A stretch of DNA of 6,904 nucleotides from assembly GCA_937916035.1 (NCBI GenBank), contig CALGIH010000012.1:1-6904 (forward strand), read 5' to 3'. The position numbers and the translations under genes were made by a program. The notes beneath the pieces were generated by a model. It searched no databases. It worked only from the letters and a program-made list of their open reading frames with translations, and was not told the DNA's origin. Of this stretch, positions 6,828 through 6,904 are shown one piece after another. Position 1 is the first letter of the stretch; each line of letters opens with the position of its first letter. Source of the stretch: an uncultured Lacinutrix sp. GTDB taxonomy: Bacteria > Bacteroidota > Bacteroidia > Flavobacteriales > Flavobacteriaceae.

Positions 6828-6904
6828 AAAAAGTAAATGAGAATTTTAATAAAAAAGTATCATAACAATTTAATAAATCAATAAAATTTATGGTTTAGGT
6901 TATA

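Noticed and set aside
1..6904. Search for a novel defence, mobile or RNA-based system
   Set aside because: Every sizeable stretch is occupied by a recognisable housekeeping or envelope gene. There are no terminal repeats, no integrase or transposase, no repeat arrays, and no gap large enough to hide a structured RNA other than the two terminators.

Overview
This AT-rich window looks like ordinary chromosome from a member of the Bacteroidota, most likely the Flavobacteriaceae. The evidence is the proteins themselves: a DUF4837-type lipoprotein, a LysM lytic transglycosylase, and a TatA with the sequence style seen in flavobacteria. In addition, no start codon has a clear Shine-Dalgarno sequence, and TAnnTTTG elements (the Bacteroidota -7 box) lie in front of three genes. 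The genus cannot be fixed from this sequence. I see no mobile element, CRISPR array, tRNA, rRNA or phage gene, and no stretch over 300 bases lacks a gene.

Layout. The 3' part of a tatA gene (+, cut by or beginning at the window's left edge) runs toward a minus-strand trio read in the order pgk, mltD-like transglycosylase, DUF4837 lipoprotein. A long hairpin at 199..234 separates the two convergent units. A 119-bp divergent region (4050..4168) separates pgk from a plus-strand pair: holB (DNA polymerase III delta prime) and, directly abutting it, a diacylglycerol-kinase-family lipid kinase. A second convergent hairpin (6240..6259) separates the lipid kinase from a minus-strand OmpH/Skp-family gene whose product carries a lipoprotein signal. 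The last 105 bases hold the promoter region of that gene and nothing else I can identify.

How the genes relate. Most of the products act at or on the cell envelope: Tat export, peptidoglycan cleavage, two lipoproteins (one a probable outer-membrane-protein chaperone) and a lipid kinase. They are mixed with a glycolytic enzyme and a replication clamp-loader subunit. This looks like a conserved housekeeping neighbourhood, not a dedicated system. I found no convincing new biological system. The points most worth checking are a possible leaderless holB mRNA, the predicted lipid anchoring of the Skp-like protein, the uncharacterised DUF4837 lipoprotein downstream of the transglycosylase, and a shared strand asymmetry in the two terminator hairpins.
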